A program made the position numbers and the translations under genes. The notes beneath the pieces were generated by a model. It did no database searches and was not told the DNA's origin. It worked only from the letters and a program-made list of their open reading frames with translations. A stretch of 64,000 nt of DNA from Burkholderia sp. TSV86 (lineage in GTDB: Bacteria; Pseudomonadota; Gammaproteobacteria; Burkholderiales; Burkholderiaceae), in assembly GCF_001522865.1 (NCBI RefSeq), contig NZ_LOWB01000104.1, positions 124,001 through 188,000 of the forward strand. The letters are read 5' to 3'. Shown here in pieces: positions 1 to 10,104 of this stretch; the first letter of the stretch is position 1; each line of letters starts with the position of its first letter.

Positions 1-196
1 AGACAAAGTAGTGCTCGACGGTAACCACCCGCTCGCGGGGATGGCACTGCGTTTCGCGCTGACGGTAAAGGATGTGCGGGAAGCGACGGAGGACGAGATC
101 GAGCACGAGCATGCGCATGGCGCGCAAGGGCTCGAGATCGTCGACGACGACGATGACGACGGCGAGGACCGCGACTCAGCGCGCACGCTGCATTGA
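1..196 (+). CDS. slyD: FKBP-type peptidyl-prolyl isomerase SlyD, C-terminal end (partial)
   Basis: The reading frame is already open at the left edge (codons in phase from base 2) and stops with TGA at 194-196. The visible residues include DGNHPLAGMALRFALTV, which is the characteristic strand after the IF (insert-in-flap) domain in SlyD-type FKBPs. A very acidic Asp/Glu tail follows, with a few His residues. SlyD is a cytoplasmic prolyl isomerase and chaperone; the His-rich metal-binding tail of the E. coli protein is reduced here to scattered His. Only about 64 residues are visible. The 3' end overlaps the 3' end of the convergent gene by 21 bases. Confidence 0.85.
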   Translation, partial: DKVVLDGNHPLAGMALRFALTVKDVREATEDEIEHEHAHGAQGLEIVDDDDDDGEDRDSARTLH

Positions 197-1429
197 GTCG
201 GCCGGCATGCTGCCCGGCGTTTGCACGGGTGGCGTGCCGGATGAGCGATAGCTGTTGTCGTGCGGCTCGTAGCCGGAGGGCCATGCGCTGCTTGCCCCTG
301 AGTCGGGCAGAGCGGGCGGTGTCTGGATTTCCGGCATGTCGGGCATTTGCGTCTCGTCGCGCGGCGCGACGGGCAGCGCGGGCGGTGGTGGCAGATGCTT
401 CGGCACGGTCTGCACGCTGACGCTGAACATCGGCTGCCGCGCGGGATCGACGCCGATCTTCACCCATTGCGTCAGACGCGCGCGCGGCGCGATCGCAATG
501 CGGGTCAAATTGCCGATCGGATTTCCTTTGTCGTCATGCAATGGGCGGTCGATCATGAAACCGCTCGCGAGCGGTTCATCGGTCGAATGCACGACGACGA
601 TCGAGCCGCGGAAAACCGTCGCTGCTTTGACCAATGAGCGTTTGAATTCGCGAAAGCCATCGCGCGTGCGCGGGCGGTTGAAGCGCAGCCATCCGAAGCG
701 CTCTGCGCGTTCATAGCGATCGAATTGCGGATCGCCTTCGACGAAGATCACGAGTGCGCGCGCGTCGCGGCGTTTCGCGTACTCTGCCGCATGATCGATC
801 CAGAACGCGTTCGCGATCACGCGGTCCTCGAATTCGCCGTTGCGTCCGCCTGCCGTCAGGTAATGATTGTTTGGACTTGGCGCATTCAGACCGATGAACA
901 CCGTATCGCCCTGAGTCCAGCGGACATTTTCGCGGTATGGGTGAAAACGCGGCACTTCGCTTTCACGCGTGAGCGCCAGCGAATTCGCGCCCGGCGATGC
1001 AGGCTCGGTAAATACGTTCTGCCGCAGGAAATCCAGCCGCTCGACGGGGTCGTATGCGCCAGCGTCGCGCGTATTGCACGCGGCCCAGTCGAATTGACCG
1101 GGCAGCAGCACGAGCGGCACGCGCGACGTCGCGAGGATTGCGCTGCGCTCGTCGTAGAGCCGGTCGCGGCATGCTTCGCCCGGCCCCTTCAAATTGCCTT
1201 CATAGACGATGAACGACACGGCGCGGTCGCGCCCGATCGCATCGATCAGATGCCGCGCATGCGGTTCGTCTTCGGGCGACGCGATCACGCCGGACACCAC
1301 CGCGAACGCGTATCGGCCGCCGCGTGCGAGCGCGTGCGGCGAGCCGCACGCGAGTATGCACGCAAGCGCGAGCGCGGCCACGCGTGAGCGCGGCAAGACG
1401 CGTCGAGCGATGGTGTCAGTGTGGCGCAT
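176..1429 (-). CDS. Exported metallophosphatase-like protein with degenerate metal-binding motifs
   Basis: 417 residues from the chosen start. That ATG overlaps the mutS stop by 14 bases (ATGCGCCACACTGA), and the next residues form a signal peptide (hydrophobic stretch about 17-35, Ala-rich cleavage region). Longer in-frame starts lie inside mutS and lack a leader. The layout recalls calcineurin-like phosphoesterases: an initial strand FAVVSG (about 42-47) where the family has D-x-H, an EGNLKG turn (77-82) where it has GD-x, and PGQFDW (110-115) where it has GNHE/GNHD. The C-terminal ~70 residues are Pro-rich and probably disordered. The usual metal ligands are largely absent, so a hydrolase activity should not be assumed. 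It is probably co-transcribed with mutS, and the overlap suggests translational coupling. Confidence 0.7.
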   Translation of the reverse strand: MRHTDTIARRVLPRSRVAALALACILACGSPHALARGGRYAFAVVSGVIASPEDEPHARHLIDAIGRDRAVSFIVYEGNLKGPGEACRDRLYDERSAILATSRVPLVLLPGQFDWAACNTRDAGAYDPVERLDFLRQNVFTEPASPGANSLALTRESEVPRFHPYRENVRWTQGDTVFIGLNAPSPNNHYLTAGGRNGEFEDRVIANAFWIDHAAEYAKRRDARALVIFVEGDPQFDRYERAERFGWLRFNRPRTRDGFREFKRSLVKAATVFRGSIVVVHSTDEPLASGFMIDRPLHDDKGNPIGNLTRIAIAPRARLTQWVKIGVDPARQPMFSVSVQTVPKHLPPPPALPVAPRDETQMPDMPEIQTPPALPDSGASSAWPSGYEPHDNSYRSSGTPPVQTPGSMPADSMQRAR

Positions 1430-4061
1430 CCGTCGCGTTCGAGCGGGCGAGTGCATGAAGCTCGTAAAGCAAATCGAGCGCATCGCGTGGCTTGAGGTCA
1501 TCCGGATCGAGCGCGAGCAGGCGCTCGAGCGCCGGATTCGGCGCGGCGGGAGACGCTTCGTCACGGTCCTCGGCCACTGCCGGCGGCGCGGCGAAGAGAT
1601 CGAGCTGCGGTGCCGCTTGCGCGGCGGATTGCTGTTCGAGATGCGCGAGATGCTTGCGCGCGGCCCGGATTACGGGCGCGGGCACGCCTGCGAGTTGCGC
1701 GACCTGGAGCCCGTAGCTCTGGTTCGCCGGCCCTTCTTCGACCGCATGCAGGAACACGATGCCGTGGCCGTGCTCGACCGCCGACAGATGCACGTTTGCC
1801 GCGTGCGGGAATTCCGCCGGCAGTTGCGTCAACTCGAAGTAATGCGTCGCAAACAGGGTGTAGCAGCGGTTGTGCGCAAGCAGATGGCGCGCGATCGCCC
1901 ATGCGAGCGCGAGACCGTCGAATGTCGACGTGCCGCGGCCGATTTCGTCCATCAGCACGAGACTCTGCGGTGTCGCGTCGTTCAGGATCGCGGCGGCTTC
2001 CGTCATTTCGACCATGAACGTCGAGCGGCCGCCCGCGAGATCGTCGGCTGCGCCGATGCGCGTGAAGATGCGGTCGATCGGGCCGAAGCGCGCCGCTTTC
2101 GCGGGCACGTAGCTGCCGACATAGGCCATCAGCGCGATGAGCGCGGTTTGACGCATGAAGGTCGACTTACCGCCCATGTTCGGGCCGGTGATGAGGAGCA
2201 GCTTGCGATCGGGGGTTAGCTTGCAATCGTTCGCGATGAAGCGCTCGACCTGCGCTTCGACGACCGGATGCCGGCCTTGCTCGATCTCGATGCCGAGCTC
2301 GTCGGAGAACGTTGGTGCGACCCAGTCGAGTGTGCGCGCGCGCTCGGCGAACGCGGCGAGCAGATCCAGTTCGGCCAGGCCGCCGGCAACGCGCTGACAG
2401 CCCTCGATATGCGGCAGCAGCGCTTGCAGCACGCCGTCGTAAAGCGCGCGTTCGCGAGCGAGCGCGCGCTCCTGCGCGGACAGCGCCTTATCCTCGAAGG
2501 TCTTCAGCTCGGGGGTGATATAGCGCTCCGCGTTCTTGAGCGTCTGGCGGCGGCGGTAATCGTCGGGCACCTTGTCGGTCTGGCCGCGCGTGACTTCGAT
2601 ATAAAAGCCATGCACCTTGTTGTATTCGACGCGCAGGTTGGCGATGCCAGTGCGTGCGCGTTCGCGCGCTTCGAGATCAATCAGAAATTGACCGCAGTTC
2701 TCGGAGATGTCGCGCAGCTCGTCGAGTTCGGTATCGTAGCCGCGCGCAATCACGCCGCCGTCGCGCACCATCGCGGCCGGCTCCGGCGCGATCGCTCGGG
2801 TGAGCAGATCGAGACAGCCGGCGGGCGGTTCGAGCGCGGCCTCGATGCGGGCGAGGGCGGGGGCATTCGGTGCGATCGCGGCGACCTGCTGCCGTAGCGC
2901 GGGCAATGCGGCGAACGTATTGCGCAGGCTGGACAGATCGCGCGGGCGCGCGGACAGCAGCGCGAGGCGTCCGGTGATCCGCTCGACGTCGGCGATCTGC
3001 CGCAGCGCCGAGCGCAGATTGTCGAGGCCCGCGTGCGCGGGGGCCTCGATGAGCGCGCCGATCGCCAGGTGGCGCGCTTGCGCGGCGACCGACGCGCGCG
3101 GCGGATGATGCAGCCAATGGCGCAGCAGACGGCTGCCCATTGCCGTGCAGCAGGTATCGAGCAGCGAGTAAAGCGTCGGCGATTCGGTGCCGCGCAGCGT
3201 TTCGGTGAGTTCGAGATTGCGCCGCGTCGACGGGTCGAGCCCGATGTATTCGGATTCGGTCTCGACTTTCAAGCTGCGCACGTGACGCAATTGCTGGCCC
3301 TGCGTCGAGGCAGCATAGATGAGGAGCGCGCCCGCCGCGCCGCAGGCGCTCGCAAGCGACTGCGCGCCGAAGCCGTCGAGGCTGGCGACTTCGAGCTGAT
3401 CGCATAGCCGTTGCGTGCCGGAGGCGATGTCGAAGTGCCAATCGGGCACGCGCGTGATCGCGCCGATGCCCGCGGGCACGGCTTCGAGCGTGCTGTCCGC
3501 CGCGAGAATCTCGGCGGGACGGATGCGCTCGAGCGTCGCGCCGAGTTCGTCCGGTGCGATTTCGGCGAGCCGTAGCGCGCCGCTCGCCAGATTGAGCCAC
3601 GCAAGGCCGACGTTCGATGCGACCCCGCGCTTGTTGTGCGCGATACAAAGCGCGAGCAGGAAGACATCGCTTTTGTCGGACAGCAGCGCGGCGTCGGTTA
3701 GCGTGCCGGGCGTGACGACGCGCACGACCTTGCGCTCGACAGGCCCTTTCGACGTTGCCGGATCGCCGATCTGTTCGCAGATCGCGGCCGATTCGCCGAA
3801 TTTCACGAGCTTCGCGAGATATTGCTCGATTGCATGGTGCGGCACGCCCGCCATCTTGATCGGCGTACCCGCGGACGCGCCGCGTTGCGTGAGCGTCAAA
3901 TCGAGCAGGCGCGAGGCTTTTTCCGCGTCACCGAAGAACAGCTCGTAGAAATCTCCCATTCGATAGAAGACGAGTGTGTCGGGATGCTCAGCTTTGACGC
4001 GCAGGTACTGCTGCATCATCGGCGTATGGCCGGCGAGGGCGTCGGGTGACAGGGTGCTCAT
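1416..4061 (-). CDS. mutS: DNA mismatch repair ATPase MutS
   Basis: Full-length MutS of 881 residues. It recognises base mismatches and small loops and recruits MutL. The mismatch-probing Phe-x-Glu is F38-Y39-E40, followed by connector, core, clamp and ATPase domains. Walker A is GPNMGGKST at about 626-634, Walker B LVLMDE at 701-706, and the FATHY motif at about 737-741. The C-terminal region has the LDLFAAP-type and helix-turn-helix tail of long MutS proteins. The N-terminus ([20 protein letters not shown]) aligns with Burkholderia MutS just before the conserved HTPMMQQYL, so the start is credible. The gene is followed with a 14-base overlap by the exported metallophosphatase-like gene. Confidence 0.98.
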   Translation of the reverse strand: MSTLSPDALAGHTPMMQQYLRVKAEHPDTLVFYRMGDFYELFFGDAEKASRLLDLTLTQRGASAGTPIKMAGVPHHAIEQYLAKLVKFGESAAICEQIGDPATSKGPVERKVVRVVTPGTLTDAALLSDKSDVFLLALCIAHNKRGVASNVGLAWLNLASGALRLAEIAPDELGATLERIRPAEILAADSTLEAVPAGIGAITRVPDWHFDIASGTQRLCDQLEVASLDGFGAQSLASACGAAGALLIYAASTQGQQLRHVRSLKVETESEYIGLDPSTRRNLELTETLRGTESPTLYSLLDTCCTAMGSRLLRHWLHHPPRASVAAQARHLAIGALIEAPAHAGLDNLRSALRQIADVERITGRLALLSARPRDLSSLRNTFAALPALRQQVAAIAPNAPALARIEAALEPPAGCLDLLTRAIAPEPAAMVRDGGVIARGYDTELDELRDISENCGQFLIDLEARERARTGIANLRVEYNKVHGFYIEVTRGQTDKVPDDYRRRQTLKNAERYITPELKTFEDKALSAQERALARERALYDGVLQALLPHIEGCQRVAGGLAELDLLAAFAERARTLDWVAPTFSDELGIEIEQGRHPVVEAQVERFIANDCKLTPDRKLLLITGPNMGGKSTFMRQTALIALMAYVGSYVPAKAARFGPIDRIFTRIGAADDLAGGRSTFMVEMTEAAAILNDATPQSLVLMDEIGRGTSTFDGLALAWAIARHLLAHNRCYTLFATHYFELTQLPAEFPHAANVHLSAVEHGHGIVFLHAVEEGPANQSYGLQVAQLAGVPAPVIRAARKHLAHLEQQSAAQAAPQLDLFAAPPAVAEDRDEASPAAPNPALERLLALDPDDLKPRDALDLLYELHALARSNATDAPH

Positions 4062-4721
4062 GAGTCAGGTGCAAAGTTGCTTTGGTCGGCTGAGTTTACC
4101 AGCCGCTTCGATGCTTTCGCGCGACGTTGGCTTTTCGGCCAAGTCGCAGCCTTCGATTACACCACCGATCAAGCGTCGCCCAGGTATCGGAAAGCGATGG
4201 CCGTTGTCCGTGCCGGTGGCGGTGCATAGCGATGCTTCGTGCAGGCCCATGCGATTTCCACTGCGGTCATGGCAGGCGCCGGTCGTCGCGTTTTGTTGCC
4301 GAGAACTGCGCCGCGCCGGCGGGCGCGGCGCATTTGAGCAAACGGTTCCCGAGACGGATCAGGCGCATTGCGGCAAATGGCGCGGAGTGAAAGTGCTGGA
4401 CATTATCCATTGGAACAGCCGGGATTGAATCGGATGAAGGCGGTGATTCATATGGCATCGGCGTGTCCGCACGCGGGGCGGCAAGATTTCGATAATCACC
4501 GTTTCGGGTGCGCGCGACGGGCAATAACGGACGAATTTCAATCGGTTTTGCGCAATTTACATTCATCTTTCGGCTTCTGCTTTTCCAGCTGAATCTTACT
4601 GCGTTGTAATGTGCGCTGGGTGAGCCATGGCGGAAATGTCGGGGATTGCGGCCCTGAATGGCCGATACGCTGGTTCCGTATCGCTCGATACTATTCTCAT
4701 AAGATATAAATAGATGATGAA
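4062..4721. other. Intergenic stretch between divergent mutS and the colicin M-like gene
   Basis: About 660 bases without a convincing gene. Several short overlapping open frames exist on both strands but none has a good ribosome site or recognisable product. GC falls toward the right end. The last 40 bases (about 4685-4721) are AT-rich and contain TATAAAT-like sequence suitable for a -10 element of the rightward gene, but I could not pair it convincingly with a -35. The left end must carry the leftward mutS promoter. Confidence 0.5.
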
Positions 4722-5873
4722 ATGAATGGCGACATCGATTATGCAACGTTGGGCGGGGAAGATTTAACGGGCATGAGTAATGGAAGGCGACGATTACTTC
4801 GCGTCTCTATGGCTATTCCCGCAGCCGCATTGGTTCATCCGATCCGTAGCTGGGCAAATGGGCATGGCCCGGCCAACGAGCTTCCCGCCATCCAAGTCAC
4901 CGCATCTCCCGAAACCAGCTTGCCGCTTCCATCGCCCGGCGGACCCGCCGGCGGATATAGTTGGACGACCGGGCTGGAAAATTATCGTGGCGGAATTTTT
5001 CAAATCGGAAAATTCAAACTAGTTAATGGAAATAGAATATTCGCCGCCGCAAGCGAGGGCAGGACGATCGACGCACTGGCCGAATTCGCTTACGGGATCG
5101 AATTGTCCAGTAATAAGTTGATACAGGCGCAGATCGCGACATACGGATTATTTACGCAATGGCTGGCGAATAACGGATGGCGTGATATCGTGGGGGCCAA
5201 TGAATATGGCCTGTCCAATACGACATACAGTGGGCTGACTGCCGCATTCGGATTGTTCAGCGATTATTACTTTAGCCGGCTGCCGGCGCCGCCGATTTCT
5301 GATTTCCGGTTCTACGCCACGCCGTTTTTTACGCTGGCTGCCTATGATTACTGGTTCAGGGGAAACGGTGCTTCGAGAACGGTGGATTTGCCGTCCCTTC
5401 GGTTGGGGATTGGCGTCAAGCAAATAGACGCGATCAAGAATATCGTCGTCAATGATGGCATGGGGCCTGGTGTCTATCCGATCGATGCGGTGTTCAGCAC
5501 GAACCTGATTTCGGAAAACGAGTGGATCGTGGGAGCGGCTCTTGGGCGTGTCAGCGGACATGTCACGGGGCAACTCACCCTGGCAGCCAATGGCGGCTAT
5601 TCTTTCCTGGGGGAATATACGCTGAATCCGGACAAGTTCGACTTTGATGCATCGAGATCGCGGCCCGATGTTCAAGAGCGGTTGACCACATTGGTGCGCA
5701 AACTGGGCGAGATTGCCGGACACACCGACTTCACGATTTATTTCAATGGATCGCAAAAGGTGGATGAATCCGGGACGCGTGCCAGCATCAAGGCGATGGC
5801 CAGCGGCGGACCGATTCTGAGGCCGTCCTTTGGCGGCAGAGCGCCCAACCGGTTTGGTGCCGCCGCCGGCTAA
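4722..5873 (+). CDS. Colicin M-like protein (putative lipid II-degrading toxin) with twin-arginine-type leader
   Basis: 383 residues from 4722; an alternative ATG at 4773 (residue 18) directly precedes a Tat-like leader, GRRRLLRVS plus a hydrophobic stretch to about residue 45. A Pro-rich linker (about 52-76) and a middle domain follow. The C-terminal part (about 275-355) resembles the colicin M catalytic domain. D304, F306, D307, S313 and R314 fall at exactly the spacing of the essential colicin M residues Asp226, Tyr228, Asp229, His235, Arg236 (constant offset 78), followed by a GRKxGE-like helix and an IYFNGS strand. Colicin M cleaves undecaprenyl-pyrophosphate-linked peptidoglycan precursor in the periplasm. 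Tyr to Phe and His to Ser changes mean activity is uncertain. No TonB box or receptor domain was recognised. Its neighbour, 61 bases downstream, is a Cmi-like candidate immunity gene. Base composition is lower in GC than the flanking core genes. Confidence 0.6.
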   Translation: MNGDIDYATLGGEDLTGMSNGRRRLLRVSMAIPAAALVHPIRSWANGHGPANELPAIQVTASPETSLPLPSPGGPAGGYSWTTGLENYRGGIFQIGKFKLVNGNRIFAAASEGRTIDALAEFAYGIELSSNKLIQAQIATYGLFTQWLANNGWRDIVGANEYGLSNTTYSGLTAAFGLFSDYYFSRLPAPPISDFRFYATPFFTLAAYDYWFRGNGASRTVDLPSLRLGIGVKQIDAIKNIVVNDGMGPGVYPIDAVFSTNLISENEWIVGAALGRVSGHVTGQLTLAANGGYSFLGEYTLNPDKFDFDASRSRPDVQERLTTLVRKLGEIAGHTDFTIYFNGSQKVDESGTRASIKAMASGGPILRPSFGGRAPNRFGAAAG

Positions 5874-5934
5874 CCGGCCCATCGCGGGGGAGCCGATCAA
5901 GGATTCCTGATGCGCTCGCAGCGGCGGGTTCGGA

Positions 5935-6273
5935 ATGAGGTGTATGGTGAGGTCGATGCTCAAGTGTTTGGGATATTTGCTGCTGCTGTTCGTTATCGTT
6001 CTAATGGCTTTGGCGGCGTTACTGGTTTATGTCAGAACTTACGACGGCAGCGGTGGCGTGTGTCCGGACATGGACAAGTCGAAAATCGAAGCACACATCA
6101 GAGGTTACGCCAATAGAAAATTTCCTCGTGCCGACTTGGCCTTTAACGAGGAATTTTCTTATATGAGCGATTTGGCGCAATGGAAGGTGCCCTACTATGT
6201 CGGCGGGTATAGGTACGTGGCGAAAATGAACTGCGCCGGATATATTCTCGACGACGTCGGGCCATACAACTGA
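5935..6273 (+). CDS. Small membrane-anchored protein, putative colicin M-type (Cmi-like) immunity protein
   Basis: 112 residues from 5935; in-frame ATGs at 5944 and 5956 are alternatives and no ribosome site clearly decides. A single strong transmembrane segment spans about residues 12-34, leaving a roughly 75-residue C-terminal domain that would face the periplasm. That domain has just two cysteines, C43 right after the anchor and C100 near the end. This matches the plan of the E. coli colicin M immunity protein Cmi, a periplasmic protein of about 117 residues with an N-terminal anchor and one disulfide joining cysteines at either end. Position directly behind the colicin M-like gene supports an immunity role. 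Overall identity to Cmi looks low, so the call rests on size, topology, cysteine placement and context. Confidence 0.5.
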   Translation: MRCMVRSMLKCLGYLLLLFVIVLMALAALLVYVRTYDGSGGVCPDMDKSKIEAHIRGYANRKFPRADLAFNEEFSYMSDLAQWKVPYYVGGYRYVAKMNCAGYILDDVGPYN

Positions 6274-6398
6274 TTGGGTCCGGAAAGGTTGGCCGATGAG
6301 AATGGCGCCGATGTCGTCATGACTGTCGCATTCGGCGGGCGCGGCAGGTTCGCCGTGCGTGTTCATCGGCCTGAACAAATTCCGCCGCATTGTCGCGC

Positions 6399-6803
6399 TC
6401 AACGCCGTTTCCCAGGGCACAGCGCGTATGCGCCATCACCGATCAGGAATAGTGCGATCAATGCGATCGCCCAGAACATCGGGTATTCCCAACCGCCGCC
6501 CGGGTTCGTGAACAGCCAGCCGTTCGCGCCGTGCACCATGAAAACGGTGCCGAGCATCTCGAGGGCGAGCGGTAGCGCGACCCACGGCGAGTACACGCCT
6601 AAAACCAGCGCGAGTCCACCGAAGAGTTCGAGCGCGATCGTCAGGTAGGCGGCGATCGGGGGCAAGCCGAGCGACGCGAAATAACCGACGAATCCCGCAA
6701 TCGTGAAGACGAAGATTTTCAGGCTCGCATGAGCGAGAAAGAGAATGCCCAGACTCATGCGCAGCAGCAGCGCGGCATACGGGGCGGTATCGAGTTTGAT
6801 CAT
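6399..6803 (-). CDS. DoxX-family inner-membrane protein
   Basis: 134 residues with four predicted transmembrane helices. It shows the DoxX signature pattern: LLLRMSLGILFLAHASLK at about 11-28, LGLPPIAAYLTIALELFGGLALVLG in the middle, and an HGANGWLFTNPGGGWEY loop before the last helix. DoxX-like proteins are small membrane proteins linked to quinone/thiol redox and oxidative stress in some bacteria; the substrate here is unknown. The gene is convergent with the colicin M cassette and appears monocistronic. Confidence 0.85.
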   Translation of the reverse strand: MIKLDTAPYAALLLRMSLGILFLAHASLKIFVFTIAGFVGYFASLGLPPIAAYLTIALELFGGLALVLGVYSPWVALPLALEMLGTVFMVHGANGWLFTNPGGGWEYPMFWAIALIALFLIGDGAYALCPGKRR

Positions 6804-7088
6804 CGGGCTTGTCTGTCCAGTTGAGGTTGGAAACGGAAAACGGGCTGCGTTATCGGCACGCGTTGACTGGAAGGTTAGAGATAAGCCGATTCGGCATCAA
6901 TTCGCGATCGATGGATTGATTAATTCTTATTGATTATTAATTGTGCGCAAGCCGCGCAGGCGATCGATGCATCGGCGCGTGCGCGGCGTTTGCCCTCGGC
7001 TGGCGGCATGGAGTTGGCAATACGGAAGGACGCGGGGGAAAGAGGCGAGAGCCTGCGCCGCGAGCCGACCGTGCGGCGGAAAAGCAAA

Positions 7089-7134
7089 CGGCCCGCGGCG
7101 CATCGAGCGCAAAGCTCGAAGGCCGCGGGCCGTC
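7089..7134 (-). terminator. Rho-independent terminator downstream of suhB
   Basis: A perfect 12-base inverted repeat (7089-7100 with 7123-7134, ACGGCCCGCGGC and its complement) with a 22-base loop. Read on the minus strand it is followed by a T-rich tail (GTTTGCTTTTCC). It lies 42 bases beyond the suhB stop. The rest of the 6804-7176 gap between doxX and suhB shows no convincing gene. Confidence 0.8.
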
Positions 7135-7176
7135 AAAGAGCGCCGCTGCCGCGGCGGACGCGGGGGCGCAGCCGCC

Positions 7177-7980
7177 TTATTCCGCTGCCGGCCGCGTATG
7201 CGTGTAGCGGTTCAGGATCGGGATCATCTGCGCATAGATTTTCGGGTTCGCGGCGACGATTTCGCGCTGATGCAGAAAATCGGAATCGCCCGTGTAGTTG
7301 CCGACGAGGCCGCCTGCCTCGGTGATCAGCAGGCTGCCCGCAGCAACATCCCACGCGTTGATGCCTTGCTCGAAAAAGCCGTCGAGGCGGCCCGCGGCGA
7401 CGTTCGCCAGATCGAGCGCCGCGGCGCCCGGGCGGCGCAGGCCGGTGCATGCCTGCGTCATCTCGGTGAACAGGCGCGCATACGCTTCGAGCCCTTCCTG
7501 CTCGCGGAACGGGAAGCCCGTGCCGATGAGCGCGTCGGCCAGACGGTCGCGCCGGCCGACGCGGATGCGGCGGTCGTTCAGAAAAGCGCCGCGGCCGCGC
7601 GTGGCGGTGAACAGATCGTTATTGTTCGGATCGTAGACGACCGCCTGCGTGACGACGCCCCGATGCGCGAGCGCGATCGATATGCAGTAATACGGGAAGC
7701 CGTGGATGAAGTTGGTCGTGCCGTCGAGCGGATCGATGATCCACTGGTATTCGGATTCGTTGTCCGATTTGCCGGATTCCTCGGCGAGGATCGCGTGATC
7801 GGGGTAGGCAGTTTTCAGCGTCTCGATGATCGCATCTTCCGACGCTTTGTCGACCTCCGTCACGAAATCGTTGTGCTGCTTCTTGCGGATTTCGATCAGA
7901 TCGAGATCGAGCGATGCGCGGTTGATGATTTGCCCGGCGCGGCGCGCGGCCTTGACGGCAATGTTGAGCATGGGATGCAT
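7177..7980 (-). CDS. suhB: Inositol monophosphatase family protein (SuhB-type)
   Basis: 267 residues starting [16 protein letters not shown], the usual start of beta-proteobacterial SuhB; longer in-frame extensions upstream look non-coding. It has the Li-sensitive, Mg-dependent phosphatase signatures: the EES metal-binding region (AEESG), the [15 protein letters not shown] motif (catalytic DPxDGT), and the C-terminal [15 protein letters not shown] motif. The family hydrolyses inositol-1-phosphate; in bacteria SuhB also helps rRNA antitermination. It is divergent from trmJ and ends at a strong terminator. Confidence 0.95.
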   Translation of the reverse strand: MHPMLNIAVKAARRAGQIINRASLDLDLIEIRKKQHNDFVTEVDKASEDAIIETLKTAYPDHAILAEESGKSDNESEYQWIIDPLDGTTNFIHGFPYYCISIALAHRGVVTQAVVYDPNNNDLFTATRGRGAFLNDRRIRVGRRDRLADALIGTGFPFREQEGLEAYARLFTEMTQACTGLRRPGAAALDLANVAAGRLDGFFEQGINAWDVAAGSLLITEAGGLVGNYTGDSDFLHQREIVAANPKIYAQMIPILNRYTHTRPAAE

Positions 7981-8225
7981 GGGCCTGAATCCTGAATCCA
8001 GTGGCCGGCGGTGCGAGGCCGCCGCGTGATGATCGAACCGGCGATGCGGCGCCTGGCTTGCGGTTGCGGCAGGCCAGGCGTTTCGCCGACGGAAGACGAA
8101 TTGGCAAAGAGCGATAAAAGTACGGGCCGGACGATGCGGATGCCGCCTTTGAATACGCAATTTTACCCGACTCGCGGCGCTTTGATGCGAAACCGCCGCG
8201 GGGATTCGCCTGGCCATTCGGCCGA

Positions 8226-9128
8226 GTGGGTTTGCGCGCGGGATGGCGATACCATACCGGCATTCTTGTCACTTTGAAGAATCTCTTGGACTCTCAGCAA
8301 AAACCTTCCGCGCCGGCCGCCGGCGACGGGCCGTCCTCCGCGGCGAGGGCTGCTCGCGGCGGATTTACGTCCACACGCTTCGTGCTCGTCGAGCCGAGTC
8401 ATCCGGGTAACGTCGGCGCCGCCGCGCGCGCGCTGAAGACGATGGGCTTTTCGCGTCTGGTGCTCGTCGCGCCGCGCGTGCCGCATGTGCAGAGCAATCC
8501 GGAGGCGATCGCAATGGCGAGCGGCGCCGACGACGTACTTGCGTGCGCGCACGTTGTGCCGACGCTTGCCGACGCGCTGAACAGTGTGCACTGGTCTATC
8601 GCGCTCACCGCGCGCTCGCGCGAATACGGCCCGCCTCGGCTCGCGCCGCGTGCGGCTGCCGCGAACGCGAGCCGCCATGTGCAGATGGGCGACATCGCGC
8701 TCGTGTTCGGCAACGAGCGTACCGGTTTGTCGAACGAGCACGTCGAGCGTTGCAGCGCGATCGCGCATATTCCGGCCAACCCCGCCTACAGTTCGCTCAA
8801 TCTCGCGCAAGCGGTGCAGGTGCTTGCCTACGAGCTGCGCGTCGCGTTGCTCGACGACGAGGCGGGGGCACTGCCGCAGGATGCTGCCGCGGGCGAACTC
8901 GCGCAAAGCGACGAGATCGAGCGCATGTTCGTGCATCTGGAGAATGCGTTGATCGCACTCGATTTCCTTGATCCGCGCCATCCGAAGAAGCTGATGTCAC
9001 GGCTGCGGCGGTTGTTCTCGCGAACCGGGCTCGAACGCGAAGAGGTCAACATCGTGCGCGGAATCGCGAAGCATATCCTGCTGAAAACGGGCGAGCGCGG
9101 CGCTGGCGACGAGGGCGGGCAGGTATGA
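8226..9128 (+). CDS. trmJ: tRNA (cytidine/uridine-2'-O-)-methyltransferase TrmJ (SPOUT family)
   Basis: SPOUT-class methyltransferase that 2'-O-methylates the ribose of nucleotide 32 in tRNA anticodon loops. Motifs: [24 protein letters not shown] at the N-terminal end of the fold, then the knot motifs [18 protein letters not shown] and [22 protein letters not shown]. The conserved catalytic domain begins at about residue 48. The start is uncertain: the longest frame uses GTG at 8226 (300 residues), TTG at 8274 is another option, and no ATG precedes the conserved region. It is divergent from suhB; cysE follows about 200 bases downstream. Confidence 0.93.
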   Translation: MGLRAGWRYHTGILVTLKNLLDSQQKPSAPAAGDGPSSAARAARGGFTSTRFVLVEPSHPGNVGAAARALKTMGFSRLVLVAPRVPHVQSNPEAIAMASGADDVLACAHVVPTLADALNSVHWSIALTARSREYGPPRLAPRAAAANASRHVQMGDIALVFGNERTGLSNEHVERCSAIAHIPANPAYSSLNLAQAVQVLAYELRVALLDDEAGALPQDAAAGELAQSDEIERMFVHLENALIALDFLDPRHPKKLMSRLRRLFSRTGLEREEVNIVRGIAKHILLKTGERGAGDEGGQV

Positions 9129-9333
9129 CCGGTGGCCGCACGCATGAGCCGCAGGTAGTCCCGCAAGAAAAACGGTTGGCGTGCCGATATCCGCCATGAC
9201 GGCGGGGGCAAGCGGCGCGCGTCCTGCACGCACGGGGCGCGCGCTCTACAATCGTGCGGACGTCATAAGCAAAGCGGTTAAAACGATATCGGTTCCGTGC
9301 CGCATCCTGGCTCCTACTTGCATCGCCATCATC

Positions 9334-10104
9334 ATGTTCACGAGACTTCGCGAAGACATTGCCACGATCCGCGAGCGCGATCCTGCCGCTCGCAGCGCCT
9401 GGGAGGTGCTCACGTGTTACCCGGGGCTGCACGCGCTGATGTTTCATCGGATCGCGCACGCATGCTGGCGCGCGAATCGGCGTTGGCTTGGCCGGTTCGT
9501 GTCCCAGATCGGGCGCTGGCTGACGGGCATTGAGATTCATCCGGGCGCCACGCTCGGCCGGCGTGTGTTCATCGATCACGGGATGGGTGTCGTGATCGGC
9601 GAGACGGCTGTGGTCGGCGACGATTGCACGATCTATCAGGGCGTGACGCTCGGCGGCACATCGCTTGCGCGCGGCGCGAAACGTCACCCGACGCTCGCGC
9701 GCGGCGTGATCGTCGGCGCCGGTGCGAAAGTGCTCGGTGGCTTCGCGATCGGCGAGGGCGCGAAGATCGGCTCGAACGCGGTCGTCGTGAAGCCGGTGCC
9801 GGCTGGCGGGACGGCGGTTGGTAACCCCGCGCGGATCGTGTTGCCTGCCGCCGCTGGGCAACGCACGCCCGAGCCCGCCGCGTTTTGCGCATACGGCATC
9901 ACGCCTAACGCGGACGATCCGATGTCGCTCGCGATTCATGGGCTCATCGATCACGCGGCGAAGGAGGCGCGCCGGGTCGACGAAATCGTCGCCGCGCTTG
10001 AGCAGCTTGGCGCGCATTTGAATGCGCTGCGGGGCGTGAATGGCGCGCAGCTCGATTTACGCCGGCTGTCAGCGGTGCTCGAGGGCAGCGCACTCGAACG
10101 TTGA
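9334..10104 (+). CDS. cysE: Serine O-acetyltransferase CysE
   Basis: 256 residues from the ATG at 9334 ([19 protein letters not shown]), the usual start of Burkholderia CysE; the longer in-frame extension is not conserved-looking. The enzyme acetylates L-serine with acetyl-CoA, the first step of cysteine synthesis. It has a helical N-terminal domain, then a left-handed beta-helix of hexapeptide repeats from about residue 65 ([37 protein letters not shown]) with the catalytic His in IDHG and substrate residues in GETA. No ribosome site stands out. The C-terminal ~70 residues extend beyond the hexapeptide core, as in related beta-proteobacteria. Confidence 0.95.
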   Translation: MFTRLREDIATIRERDPAARSAWEVLTCYPGLHALMFHRIAHACWRANRRWLGRFVSQIGRWLTGIEIHPGATLGRRVFIDHGMGVVIGETAVVGDDCTIYQGVTLGGTSLARGAKRHPTLARGVIVGAGAKVLGGFAIGEGAKIGSNAVVVKPVPAGGTAVGNPARIVLPAAAGQRTPEPAAFCAYGITPNADDPMSLAIHGLIDHAAKEARRVDEIVAALEQLGAHLNALRGVNGAQLDLRRLSAVLEGSALER

